Origin: Gaertneriomyces semiglobifer
Lineage: Eukaryota > Chytridiomycota > Chytridiomycetes > Spizellomycetales > Spizellomycetaceae
Assembly: GCA_025558075.1 (NCBI GenBank)
Contig: JAHLKF010000026.1
Location: forward strand, 1-64,000
DNA length: 64,000 nucleotides
Direction of reading: 5' to 3'
The notes beneath the pieces are model-generated. The model ran no database searches. It saw only the letters and a program-made list of their open reading frames with translations, and was not told the origin of the DNA. How positions within the stretch are numbered: position 1 is the stretch's first letter; each line of letters starts with the position of its first letter. The translations under genes and the position numbers were made by a program. Below, in pieces: positions 13,639 to 24,322 of the stretch.

Positions 13639-15006
13639 ATGGACCTCTCCAAATTCAAGCAATTCTATCATGACATCAAGGATGAAATCAAGGACTTGCA
13701 CAAGCATCTGAAACCAGATGCCAATTCCTCTGAGCACGTCGGAACTCAACAACAGCAGAACCATCAGCAGCATCAGTATCAGCCTTCAGCAAGTCATCAA
13801 CACGCGCCTGCTCAACACCAGTCCTACGGAGTAAATGATACTGCGCAAGAGAAGCAACCACAAGGCGCTTGGGTTCACGGTCCTCCCGCCTTCCAGCAGA
13901 CGCCGTATGGTGGCCCTCCACCAACTCAAGCACAACAACCACCTGCCGCACCTATTTCACACGGTCATGCCCATAGTCAGGTGAATGTAATACCGACTCA
14001 AGCAGAGCTTGACAACGTGCAAATGGCAGCTAGCAAGCTATGGGATCTGGATGTCAATCGGCTCGAACCTGGTCGGGACTTTCAGATCAACTTGCAGAAC
14101 GCGACGAAAGTATATGCGAATGGTAAGATGGGCACGATGCTTGGATAGGCCTGCTCTGTGTGGCTAATATGGTGGCTGGCCTAGTTGACGCCGCTCGGGA
14201 TCCATTCTTCAAGCATGTTCATGAGAATATCTTTAGGAGGCTTCCCACCTACAATCTTTTCTACTGCCTGCTAGACAACTACCACTCACATACCGGAACC
14301 TCTGAGAAGGTGACGAGTGAAGAAATCAGAGAACAGAACGCCTTCATAGCGGAGTTGCTCAAGACGCCAGTAATTCAATACTGTCACCAGTACCTGGCCG
14401 CGAAACGGCTTGCGCCCCAAGATCTAAGCCAATTTGGTAAATTGTTACAGGAGATATGGTTTACTCTCTACAAAAGGGAGGTTGCCAATGATTCATCTGC
14501 ATTCGAGGTAAATGAGGTTTTGACGAGTTTGGGATCAGCATCATTGACAGCCAGTTGTCCTCGTAGCACACATTTGTTGGTGAGATTAGAAGCGGAAAAG
14601 GCATCACGGGCTTCCACAACTGGATTCAGTTTTTCTACGAAGAGCGGAAAGGGACAGTCAATTACCAGGGGTATATCTTACCACGAGGATGCCGAGCGTC
14701 GCAGCCCGAGCGCGCACATGTATTGAGCTTACAATTAAGCTGGCATGGAGAAGTCAAACCCGTCTCTACGTTTTTTATGGGTAGCAGGTGGGTTCCTTTT
14801 CATTCTGATTGTGCGTTTATCGCAAACCCTTGACCTGTGTTTGCTGCAGCCCAGAATTTGAGGTCGCCTTGTACACATTGATATTTTTGGCTGGCAACGA
14901 GGATAATTATGTGAATTTTGAGGGATGTGATATGAATCTCAAGTGCCATAGATTTAGGAATCGGGATGGACAACGGCTCGGATCATGTTATCCGGTGTGC
15001 AGCTAG
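13639..15006 (+). CDS. EndoU (XendoU) family endoribonuclease
   Basis: Family enzymes cut RNA at uridylates to leave 2',3'-cyclic phosphate ends. Four exons: 13639-14122, 14185-14507, 14567-14787 and 14850-15006; all junction frames match (phases 1, 0, 2). The product is about 394 aa. Residues 1-125 are Gln/His/Pro-rich and probably disordered. The EndoU domain fills the rest and keeps all three catalytic residues: His about 270 (in FEHTFVGE), His about 286 (GFHNWIQF) and Lys about 333 (GEVKPVS). The family end motif SSPEFEVALYTL is also present. No signal peptide is visible, unlike many animal EndoU proteins. The first ATG upstream of the conserved frame was taken as the start. Confidence 0.9.
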
Positions 15007-15274
15007 AGGGACGTTCCACCGAATGTTTAGGTGTGACAATTGTTCATTAGGTAGGATACGTAGACAAAGTAGCATCAAAAATATGGCATGCAAGAACGTG
15101 GTCTACCAATCGTTATGATGATTCTTGTAGGTCTAGCGGTGTAAACACGGACGCTTCTATCTCCAGCCGCGGCGGTCAGACACGGTAGTTCCTGCGCTAT
15201 TGGGCAGGAGAGCAATAGCGAGCGCCTGGTGTGATGCCACGGACAGCGTTCTTGTTGTCGTGGTCGGGCTTATT

Positions 15275-16333
15275 CTATGGACACCGTGACGCCGGGTGAT
15301 TGTCACTGCCGCATCGCGAGCATTCGTGGAGATAGAAGCAATTGGTGTGTCTTGAGCAGCGCCCCCTGTTCCAGTTGCGGCAAATCTCACGGTTGACTGC
15401 CCGTTGAGCATCAGTACCAGCACCGTCGTCAAAGTCGGAGTGTTCGGTGGCTTTAGCAATGAGATACCTGTTCGCAAGACTTCCCACCCATTCGGCCAAA
15501 GGCACCTGCGGGTTGTCTGACGCATAAAGGCGGCGGGCCTTGTCGTACTCATACACCACCTGCCATGACCACATTTCATGACATTCGTTGATATGTTCCT
15601 GGTAAGCGTCCAAATCTGTCAGGCGGGAGGGATAAAGGAAGCGGTGCACCTTTTTGTAGACCCCCCAAGCTGTCATCCAGGTCGCATAATTACGAATTGC
15701 CACGCCCTTGGAGCCAGCCGGAATCAATTTAAGCTCCCCTGTCGAGTCGTCCATGGAAACGTTGAAATACCGGTCAGAACTGGAATTTTTCGCCAGGGGA
15801 TGGAGTTCTTCCAAATGCGTGAAACGGATGTAAATGATGTCCTCCAAGCTTTCGTCAGGGATAACAGGACAACCGCTTATCATGAAGTTTCGCTTAACTG
15901 TGGCCAGGTCATCGAGGTGGTGATGACGCTTCCGGAGCATTGCGTCAATCGCAGAATCGGAAGATCTGAGCGGGGAAAAAGATGTCAAAGTAATGGGGGT
16001 GATACCGTAGAGGGCCGCCAACTGCCGTTCCCGTGGGGTAAGAGGCATAGGCTCCAGAGTCTTTTCGGTCTCCGTGTCAACCAACCGGCGAATGTCACGC
16101 TCGGTGGCAGTACGTTTGCGCTTGTTGCTTGGCCCCGGAGTCGAACCGGCGGCCCGATGAACTTTCCCACTACGCTCTTCCTTAGCCAGCCTGGAGCGTT
16201 CACGTTCGGCGTAATGAAGGGACTTGAGTGTCTCGAGATCCGGCTCAGCCTCACTATCGTCGGCGGCCAGGATGGAGTCGATGAAGTCATTAGCTTCAAC
16301 CGACGTGGCAAAGACAGGACGATCTTCAGGCAT
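15275..16333 (-). CDS. Lone Gag-like protein with CCCH and CCHC zinc knuckles
   Basis: Intronless 352-aa frame, ATG at 16333. The N-terminal two thirds has no recognisable domain. The C-terminus carries a C-x7-C-x5-C-x3-H finger followed at once by C-x2-C-x4-H-x4-C, ending in ASRCP. This pairing at the end of a 300-400 aa protein is typical of Gag/ORF1 proteins of retroelements, such as DIRS-like elements. No reverse transcriptase, integrase or tyrosine recombinase lies downstream (EndoU occupies that side), and I saw no flanking terminal repeats. It may be an orphan Gag remnant with an intact frame or a domesticated copy. A cellular RNA-binding protein is the alternative. Confidence 0.6.
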   Translation of the reverse strand: MPEDRPVFATSVEANDFIDSILAADDSEAEPDLETLKSLHYAERERSRLAKEERSGKVHRAAGSTPGPSNKRKRTATERDIRRLVDTETEKTLEPMPLTPRERQLAALYGITPITLTSFSPLRSSDSAIDAMLRKRHHHLDDLATVKRNFMISGCPVIPDESLEDIIYIRFTHLEELHPLAKNSSSDRYFNVSMDDSTGELKLIPAGSKGVAIRNYATWMTAWGVYKKVHRFLYPSRLTDLDAYQEHINECHEMWSWQVVYEYDKARRLYASDNPQVPLAEWVGSLANRYLIAKATEHSDFDDGAGTDAQRAVNREICRNWNRGRCSRHTNCFYLHECSRCGSDNHPASRCP

Positions 16334-16824
16334 GTAAGGCGAGCGATGACGGTGGCCAGAGAGAGAGTCGTAGACGTTGGTTGTATGGTGCGGCTAACGA
16401 CGGTACGAACAGTGGCAAATTCCGTGGGAAAATCTAGGTTGAGCGCATCTGTCAAGTAGGGAATAACAAAGGATGGGAAAGTCGGTACGGTCGTTAGGAA
16501 GATTACTAGCGAAGTGGGCTCGGGTAAGAGAATTGTGAACAAGTATATCAAACGTAGGTACCTCTGCTGTCTTCGCCGTTGTAGATCTACATGAAGGTGA
16601 AGACGCTTTTGCCTCTCCAACGACCTGTCCATACACCTCTCCCGCTTACGTGATTCACCTACTGCGCCTTTCATAAGCACCCCTTATTGGTGACAGCTGG
16701 GTAACGGAGGAGGTACTCGGTCCTCCAGCGCCACACGAGCGCCACTGTAAATTTTTTGTTAAAGTGACAGTCTGACAGATGTTCTACACAATTGCCTCAA
16801 AACTCTGATGCAACCTGCATCAAG
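16334..16824. other. Intergenic region between Gag-like ORF and EF-hand gene
   Basis: Divergent promoter region. No gene is supported; the frames in it are out-of-frame extensions over the Gag-like ORF. No long terminal repeat was recognised. Confidence 0.35.
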
Positions 16825-17281
16825 ATGCCACTTTACCTCCTAGACGACGATGATGTCTTTATTCCGGCCTGCGAGGCTGCACTCAAAGAGATATTCCACC
16901 GGTTTGATGTTGACAAGGATGGTGCTTTGAGTCGAGATGAACGAGATGCATTTGCAGTGGCCGCAAATGGAGAGAAGGTATTTGTGAAAAGACGTCACGA
17001 ATGTTGATGCACATGTGTATAGATCGCCTCTCATTGCATTCGTGCGGTTATAGTTTTCGGAAGAATCGCACGCAGAGCTTCTCGAATATTTTGACTGCAC
17101 GCCGGACGGCAAACTCACCCTTGAAGGATTCCTAGAAATGTACCATTTGCAAACTTCGTCGGATGAGGACGAGACATGGAAAGATTTAAAAGCTTTTGGA
17201 TATAATGAGAAGCTAAATCTGGTCAAAGAAATCCCAGAGAGCGCGTCGGAAAAGGTTGCGAAAAAGGAGGAAAAGCAATAG
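16825..17281 (+). CDS. Small EF-hand protein
   Basis: Two exons: 16825-16977 and 17054-17281, with a 76-nt phase 0 intron. The product is 126 aa. One canonical Ca2+-binding loop (DVDKDGALSRDE) lies near residues 28-39. A second, degenerate loop (DCTPDGKLTLEG) lies near residue 65-76. An acidic TWKDL-containing segment and a Lys-rich C-terminus follow. It is probably a soluble calcium sensor or regulator; the partner is unknown. The nearer upstream ATG at 16808 is in another frame and would act as a short uORF. Confidence 0.75.
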
Positions 17282-17481
17282 GAAACGGCTATGATGATGT
17301 CTAATGCAAAAATGTGGCGGGATCCATTGTTATACTTTACATAGATACGTTGCGTATCAGATAGTATCAAAATGAGCGTGCTTTGTCTATCTATCGTCTA
17401 TCTATGGGCTTTCCGGGTGAATGGTGAACGTCGTTTGTTTTGATGTAGATGGCATGAGGAAAACTTTGTGTGCTGTGTCCA

Positions 17482-19398
17482 TCACTCTGTTGGCGCCGGT
17501 TGCGTTACGTCTGCCTGCGTTGTAACGCTGGTATCTACCGCATCCGCAACAGCATCAGATGTTGCTTCAGGGTTCAAACCGGTATTCTCAACCATGGACT
17601 TCCTCGACTTTGTCTTCTTTGATTTTTTCTTTTTCGAGCTTTTACTATTTCCTGGTAGCGCCCCGCCTTGTGCCATCGCGATCTGCTGCATCTGCATCAT
17701 GTACTGTTGGTAGTAGTAGTATTGAACGTATGCCGCGTATTGCTGTTGCTGCTGTTGCCATTGTTGCGCCTGTTGAGGACCCATCCCTGACGCATCCGGT
17801 GTTCGACCAGGTGTCGCAGGTGGCGTTATTTGGTCAACGGGCAACGCAGATGGATAAGGTTCCGCAGGAGCTGTGACGGTATCGGATGTCGCTGTGTGGG
17901 GGCTGTCAGGAGTTTTAGCTGATCCGGCATCACTGGGTTGGTTGCTGAAATCTTGAAACCCTCTTATGAGCGGTTCCGGAGCGGTTTTATCACTGCCAGA
18001 TGTAGACTTGGCGGAGGGCGCGAATGAAGACAGCGCCGACAGTTGTGGCATTGGTATCCCATATGTAGCAAAATATTCCGGGGCCGGATAGACACCCCCA
18101 GCGGTCATACCCGGCGGCGTCATTCCTTCAACCGTCTGCCTCGCAGCGCGCTCCGTCAATGCTTCCGCACTCATATGCCGTTTTCGATCAGCTAATCCAC
18201 GCCATACCGGCGCCTGCACATGTCTGGTCCCGGAATTAGCGGATGAGGCAGTGCTACTCGACGGCGTGATATACCCAAATGGAGGTTGCCTCTTCTGGCT
18301 CTCGAGCGGAGGTCCAACGGAAGATGCCCGTCTATCAGTAAACGATGTGATCGTCCGCGGCTCTCCTGTGACGGGCTGACGGGAAACCCAACTCTCTACT
18401 GATGGGTCATGCGGCGCTGCCGCTGCGTTTCCTGCACGCTTAATTGCATTCTCGATTGCCAGACGGCGCGCTGCACGCCCTCGAGGTGCACCGTCTCCAC
18501 CCGCCATCCTCGCTGCAGCAGCACCACCTGGTACACTTGCACGAGCAAGCGCCACAGGAGTATCCTCATCATCCGACGAATCGGAGCCATCGGATTGTTC
18601 TTCTGTGGATGACGATGATAAAGCAATGGACGGTCGACGAGCAGGTTGATGAGGATTGCGTTTCGCGGCACGATTATACACGCGGTTTGCTCCACCGTTA
18701 CTTTTCGCTGGTTCACGGGCAGAGTACCGATCTGATTGCATGGATGATTTCGTAGATACACCGTCCAAGCCTTTCCATTTTGCCCAATAATCATCCTCAG
18801 CGTCGTTCATACTTGTTTGGGGCCGATCACGTTCTGGTTGAGTCTGGCGTTTGAGTGCTTTGCGGACTTCGGTGGGCCCTATTCGATCCGATGAACCAAT
18901 CCTATGCACCCGGGCGGTATACGCATTCGGAGGTTTGTCAACAGACGATGAAGATACATTTGTTTTTGGCAGTGGCGGTTTAGCGGGTTCCTTCGAAGAT
19001 CGCGAGGCGATACCTGTGGTAAAAGCGCTATTCAGCATTCGCGTTACGAGGTAAAACGATATCGGAGCCTAAAGCATACCTCGCCGGAACTGTCTCTCAT
19101 TTGATTGCGCAGCGTGCTCATCGTCGTCCAATTGCAGTTTATCCAAACTTGACATGATATCCTCAAAAAGCCCTCCAGACCCTAACCCAGAGCCGGAACC
19201 CAGGCCCGTACCTGCCGACCCATCATTTCTTCTCCTGTTGCCTCGGCTGCTGCTGTGATCGGCGGAGGTAGCTACGTCCGGTAAGGTTATCTGCGTTGGC
19301 GAGGGTCTGCTGTCGGGTTTTTCGACGGCTTGTCTTGGCGCAGATTCCCGCACCTCGCGAGGGGTCTTTGAGGAAGAGAACAGCTTTCCAAGCCCCAT
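17482..19398 (-). CDS. Disordered Ser/Pro-rich protein of unknown function
   Basis: Two exons on the minus strand: 19398-19080 and 19013-17482; a 66-nt intron (phase 1) rejoins an open frame. The product is about 616 aa and is nearly all low complexity, rich in Ser, Ala, Pro and Arg. A short helical-looking stretch (FEDIMSSLDKLQL) ends exon 1. Near the C-terminus lies a Gln/Tyr run (poly-Q then YYYYQQYMMQ), then a Lys/Ser-rich basic patch that could be a nuclear signal. The N-terminus MGLGKLFSS would permit N-myristoylation. I recognise no family. Confidence 0.7.
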
Positions 19399-20536
19399 CG
19401 TTCAGGTGCGTGCGCTTTGCACGGTTACTGTACTGTTCAAAAAATTCGCAGCCGTCTTCACCAACTATCTCCCCAAAGTGCCAAAAAGAGTGCCCGGGCC
19501 AAATATCAATTAATTACACTATTTGTATGCTTCTGAGAGAAATGAAATGGGAAAACCGAAGAAAGTTTAGAACCAAGCGACAGAACGCCACGGTGACAGA
19601 CCACCACCAAATCGCCAATGGCGAACACGTACCGTTTCATCCGATCTCGATTTCACAAAGATGGCTTCAGTTCAGCATCGCACGCCACTCCTCTCCTCGT
19701 CCTGGGAATGCTTCAACTCTATACAGATCGCATAGACCACAACCACACACCTCCACCACCGAAAGCCTAATCTCCGCAATCTTCTTCTCAGTAGTTCCGT
19801 TTTCTCCCGTCGTTCGTCGTCGCTTCCCGCCGCCGCCCAAATTCGAACGTCGGCAAAAAGTCTTTTTTCGACAACGTCGTTTGTGTCGTTTGTCGCTTTG
19901 CCCCGGGCGCGGGCGGGGGGGCGCGCGCACATTGGTCGAAACAGTTCCTTTTCATGAACACAAACTGCGGGTTTTGCGCGTTTCTGTGCGCGGCAAAACG
20001 GTGTACAGCGCCTGTCGAACGGAGGCGGTTGTTTCCGTCGGTTCCCCCCCAACTCTAATCTGTGTCTATTTGTTCGCTCCGCGGAAAAGAGCTTATATCG
20101 TTTCATCCTTCATGTGAATGCAGACATGAAATGTGTCCACTCCCGGTTGAAATTGAGGGGCGTGTCATTTCCCAAATGGGGGGCCACAAGTTTCATTTGT
20201 TTGTGGCGTACAAACTGTCCAGTGGCGCCGTGAGGGGCGAGTTTCGTGTTCAAAGCCTACTGCGGAAACTGAAATTGAAGAAAGCCATCTCACCTGCATT
20301 GTGGGATGCACATGCATGCAAAATAAAATTGCACTGGGCACAGCTCAAAGAGCGCTCACGGCCAGGTACTTGCACGCGTGCGAAATTGCTGGACCATCTA
20401 TTCTATGAGAACCAAAACAATACAATCGTCTCTTGTCCATACAGAAGCACTGGCTGACACACCACACACCACAACATTATCATACAAAGTAAAAACCCTA
20501 AATTCGTAGTTTACCTCTCTCCAACAAGCTTACGCC
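19399..20536. other. Long intergenic region with pyrimidine-rich tracts
   Basis: 1.1 kb between the start of the disordered-protein gene and the 3' end of the Pus1-like gene. There are CT-rich tracts around 19680-19830 and a G/C-rich run near 19905-19925. A 273-codon plus frame (19296-20117) begins inside the neighbouring exon and has Arg/Pro/Ser-biased random composition, so I do not call it. Confidence 0.35.
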
Positions 20537-22523
20537 TTAAGCAAGGAGCTCCTCCTTGGCAAATAATCCGTCCACAACTTTTCCATCCGCCTCCATCTTT
20601 CTCCGTCGCTCTTCCTCTACTGCCTGAGGGCTCAAGTACGCATTGTTAGGCCTGACCACACCGCGCTCGTTGAGGAAGTACGTGTAAAGGAACGAGTACG
20701 AATCGAGAGAGCGAAGCCATGCGCCGAATCGCATCTGCTGCAGTTCCGAGCGGTAAATGGCGTCGTGAAGTTCGTGGTGTCTGAATGACGTGATTTCAGG
20801 CTATAAAATGGCATAGCGGTTAATACAGAAACAGCGCCGCAACTCCTCCTCTAATGCAACACTTACCAAGAACTTGTCGAAATTGATCGTCGCATAGTCA
20901 TCCCGTCTCTGGCAATCCGAGTTGAATGTTTCATACACTGGCTCATCTAGGATCAATCCCATGCCAGGGGCCTCCGGGATTTCAATCTTGGCTACTCCAA
21001 AGGAATTCGCCACCACACTCCTAGGAGTGTTAGTGCGCACAACCATGACGGCCATGGCAATCATTTTACGAATCTGGAACCTTGCAAATGCCTTCGCTTG
21101 AATCTTGACGCGAATCCATTCCATTCCGAATTGAACTTCTGGGAGGGAAGACTCAATGTTCAGAATGCGCATGTAACAACGCGGGTCTTCGTATTTTGCC
21201 CCAGCAATGTAGTTGTGCCAGTTATGCGTGCCGTTAAAGATGGCGAGAATGTGGTTGAACGCTTTCAACTGGTCTTCGCTGATCCGGAATTGACGGACCA
21301 AGGAGAATTCCTCCTCTGTGGGAGCCGGGAGATTCAGCGGGTCAAAGTATTCCGGGGCAAAGCCGTTCCCCTCGTCTCCTTCAGCCTCATTCGTGTCGTG
21401 GAGAGAGTTCAGCTCAGGATCACGTCTGACTGAGCGGCGGGAAACAGAGCGCTTTAGGGTTGACATCAAACTAAATCCTTCTTCACGGTCGGGCGGGGAA
21501 GTGGAATAGTGCACCGACTCGGAGGAAAACGTAGCCTGTACATTAGACGGTCTATCGTTGTAACCCCCCTTCCTGCTCTGCTGTCTGGCAATAGTGGCAG
21601 CCGTCTGATCCTCCTGCTGTTGCTGCTTCTTGCGACCACCACGAGTCAAAGTCTCAAAGAGCTTTCTGAAACCGCTCTTCTTCTCAGGAAGAACTGGTGA
21701 TTGTGGAGGAGATGGCAGCATGTGTCCAGGAGTAGGTCTGCGCGGATTGTCAGAAGGAGGTGGAGGGAGGGCCTCATCAGAAGGTTGTCGGTTACGTGTG
21801 GCGTTACGGTTAAGGGACCGGGCACGGCTTTTGCTGCGTTTCATCGACATACTGCGCTTGATGGTTTTGAAAAGACCACCTGGAGGGCCCTGGACGGTAT
21901 CATCTTCCGGATACGGATCGTCTATATCATCGGTTTGTGGTGGATAACAGTAGTATGTCTCGGGCGGCGGGGGAGCAAAAACATATGTCTAAAAGGCAAT
22001 GATAAGTCAAACTCATGGAATGAGTATGAGCAGAGTGATGCTCGCTCCGGACGTACGTACCGGAAGAAGATACTCAAAAGTCCGCGTGTCGCACGTTCTC
22101 CTGGCAGAGAACGAAGTGTTCAATTCTACAACATCAAGTACTTTGATTCCATCCGGCAACAGATTCTGAATAGCTTCGGTAGTAGGAATCGGCCCATTCG
22201 CGTCTTCTCCAGAAATTTCGAGAGAGAGGACCTGACGAGCTGCGTGCTCGTCGGCTTCAGTGGCAGAGGCACGAGAAATATTCAAAAGCTATGATAGTCA
22301 AGCGAACGTGTCAGATAAGAGGAACAGGCAGTAGCAAACAGGCATTGTAACCCACCGAGATCTTTTTGTTTGGGTCTGCTTCACCCACAATAGAGGCGAT
22401 GGCTGTCAGCAAGGAACCTTCGACAGTCTTCAGACCCTTTGTTCTTTCGAGGCCTTGGAATTTGGAGCCATTGTAGGCATATAGGATAGCGAGGCGCCGT
22501 GACCGTGCGAATTCGGCGGCCAT
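20537..22523 (-). CDS. Pus1/TruA-family protein with altered active site and long insertion
   Basis: Four exons on the minus strand: 22523-22356, 22288-22061, 21988-20867 and 20800-20537, all phase 0. The product is about 593 aa. The fold-defining segments of Pus1 pseudouridine synthases are present: AILYAYNGSKFQG, the CDTRTFEYLLP strand, FNGTHNWHNY, and the RIKMI-like core QIRKMIAMAV. In the catalytic loop, where family members have R-T-D-x-G, this protein reads A-T-E-A-D. Glu about 67 therefore replaces the nucleophilic Asp, and the preceding Arg is Ala. About 200 mostly disordered residues (roughly 140-345) are inserted between the two halves of the catalytic domain. It may be a non-catalytic RNA-binding paralogue. 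The start is uncertain: upstream sequence stays open but lacks an in-frame ATG. Confidence 0.82.
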
Positions 22524-24322
22524 ACTGCGCAAACTAGGACTGAGTTTAAGGTTAGGATTCAATTCGGGTGGGAGTGATGAATCCGCTGAGAGAGAATCCG
22601 ACTCTGCGCTGTCCCTCTTTATGTTTTTGAGTTTGCCTAAATGGTGGCCAAATGCGCATGGCAATGGCAAGCCACACGTTGTTGTTCACTTTTCCCTGAC
22701 TGACTGATCAGCCTGATCTGCAAAGTGGTCCCTCCTCCTCCTCCTCCTGCTCCTCCCGTAATAATAGCACATGCATAATAGTACGCCGTCATCAACTTAC
22801 GATTGTCTGTCTCTCCACGTATAGTCTACAATATGACGTTTACTTTCCCACTGCGCTCACCACCCGTGCAATACTGATATATCGATGGGGGATATTCCAC
22901 CCTTTTCTTTTTCCAGTTCCACTTTTTTCACTCGCTGTCGTCTTCTCCTCCGATCTCGTATTCTCTCTCTCTCAGGAATAATAACTCTAATCACTCCCTT
23001 ACGCTCAGAAGCATCCAAATGCAAACCTACTCGCACTCCGCCAAGACGACAAGGCGATGATCAATGAAGCAAGGCGATGATGTTCGTTTGCACCGCCGCC
23101 TCCAAAAGGGAAAAAGGGAGGCGACACTTTCAGGCCGCTGCGTGACTCACATTTGAAACACTGCCGCCGCCTCAATGTTAGGTAATGCAACATTCTAGTT
23201 ATCGATCTATTGACGTAACGAGTCACGGGTATCGACCTGGGCGGAGATGACCGCAACCCTCGCTCTCATGGCGTCATCACATATCGCTTTTGGCAGTCAG
23301 GGATCCAGATCATGCAGCGGGGATAAATAACGTAATCCGACGCCGGGACGCGAGACAATTTTGCTCATGTCCGCATCCGGTTATCGGTAACCTCGCTGTC
23401 AGCCCAACGGCACAGTCATGAAAGCATGCAAGTTCGTCGCGAGGGTCGCTCAAAAACGAAAATTTTGGGTTGCGGTTTACTTTTGCGTTGTGTTGTTTGC
23501 GTTGGTGTGAAATTTGACTGCCGTTCGAACCAACCAACGAAACGGGGCAGCCTGCCCCTGCGATGCAACGATGTGCGATCCATACGACGAGTATTATTAA
23601 CTGTTACGACGGCCCCGCATCGCATCGCAGCGTTCGTGTGCGTTGTGTTTGCGCTGCATTTTTTGTCGCGTTGAGAATTGGCTCATTGCGCATAGCTCAG
23701 AATTGAACAATCGCAGGTCAAGGGACCGGAATTGCGACGCTGCGACCTGCGTTTGTTGTTGACTGTTCTGATAATATTAATCAGGAAGCGACAACGACCT
23801 GGTGGTGGACTGTTGTTCCCGGACTCGAAATTCTCGAATCATCACTCGCATCGCGAACGAAACGGGAATTCGAAGCGCGGCAGCGTCCCAGGAAATCGTG
23901 AGAACCTGAAATTCCCTCGACGATCTGTTGTTCTACATCTTCTGCGGCCGCATTCCGTTTTCGTTTTTAAAGGAACCGGTTCGCACGCTCCCGCTCTCCG
24001 CTTTCCATCAATAGATGGATTCCACTTAGATAACAACTTTTCCACCCGCACTCGTCGGACCTGATATATAAAGCTGCTGGCACAGCTGCACACACACACA
24101 CACACACACACTCTCCCTCGGCGCACTCATCACCTTCCAACACTCAGAGAGAGAAGCGGGACAGGTACCTTCTTCTTTTTCTTTGTGGTCTGCTTGTTTG
24201 TTTTGTTTGGCTTGGCCCAAACACTGATTAGCTTAATAGAATAGACTAGATATATACGGTTAGTTTAGCGGTACTTTTCTAATTCGACGCCCCGGTTAAA
24301 CGCCCAATTCAAGTTAATCATA
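22524..24322. other. Divergent intergenic region (Pus1-like / fungalysin)
   Basis: 1.8 kb separating two divergent starts. It contains CT-rich runs (22731-22757), several short non-convincing frames, a TATATAAAG element at 24063-24071 and a CA dinucleotide tract. The first 147 nt upstream of the Pus1-like ATG are open in the Pus1 frame and may be leader. Confidence 0.4.
24089..24111. repeat. CA dinucleotide microsatellite
   Basis: An uninterrupted CA run of about 11 units in the fungalysin promoter, about 210 nt before its ATG. Confidence 0.9.

Noticed and set aside
15578..16680. Long frames overlapping the Gag-like ORF on both strands
   Set aside because: They are shadows of the 352-aa frame, which alone has the zinc-knuckle motifs.
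19296..20117. 273-codon plus frame in the 19.4-20.5 kb spacer
   Set aside because: Starts within a neighbouring exon on the opposite strand, lacks any domain, and has biased random composition.
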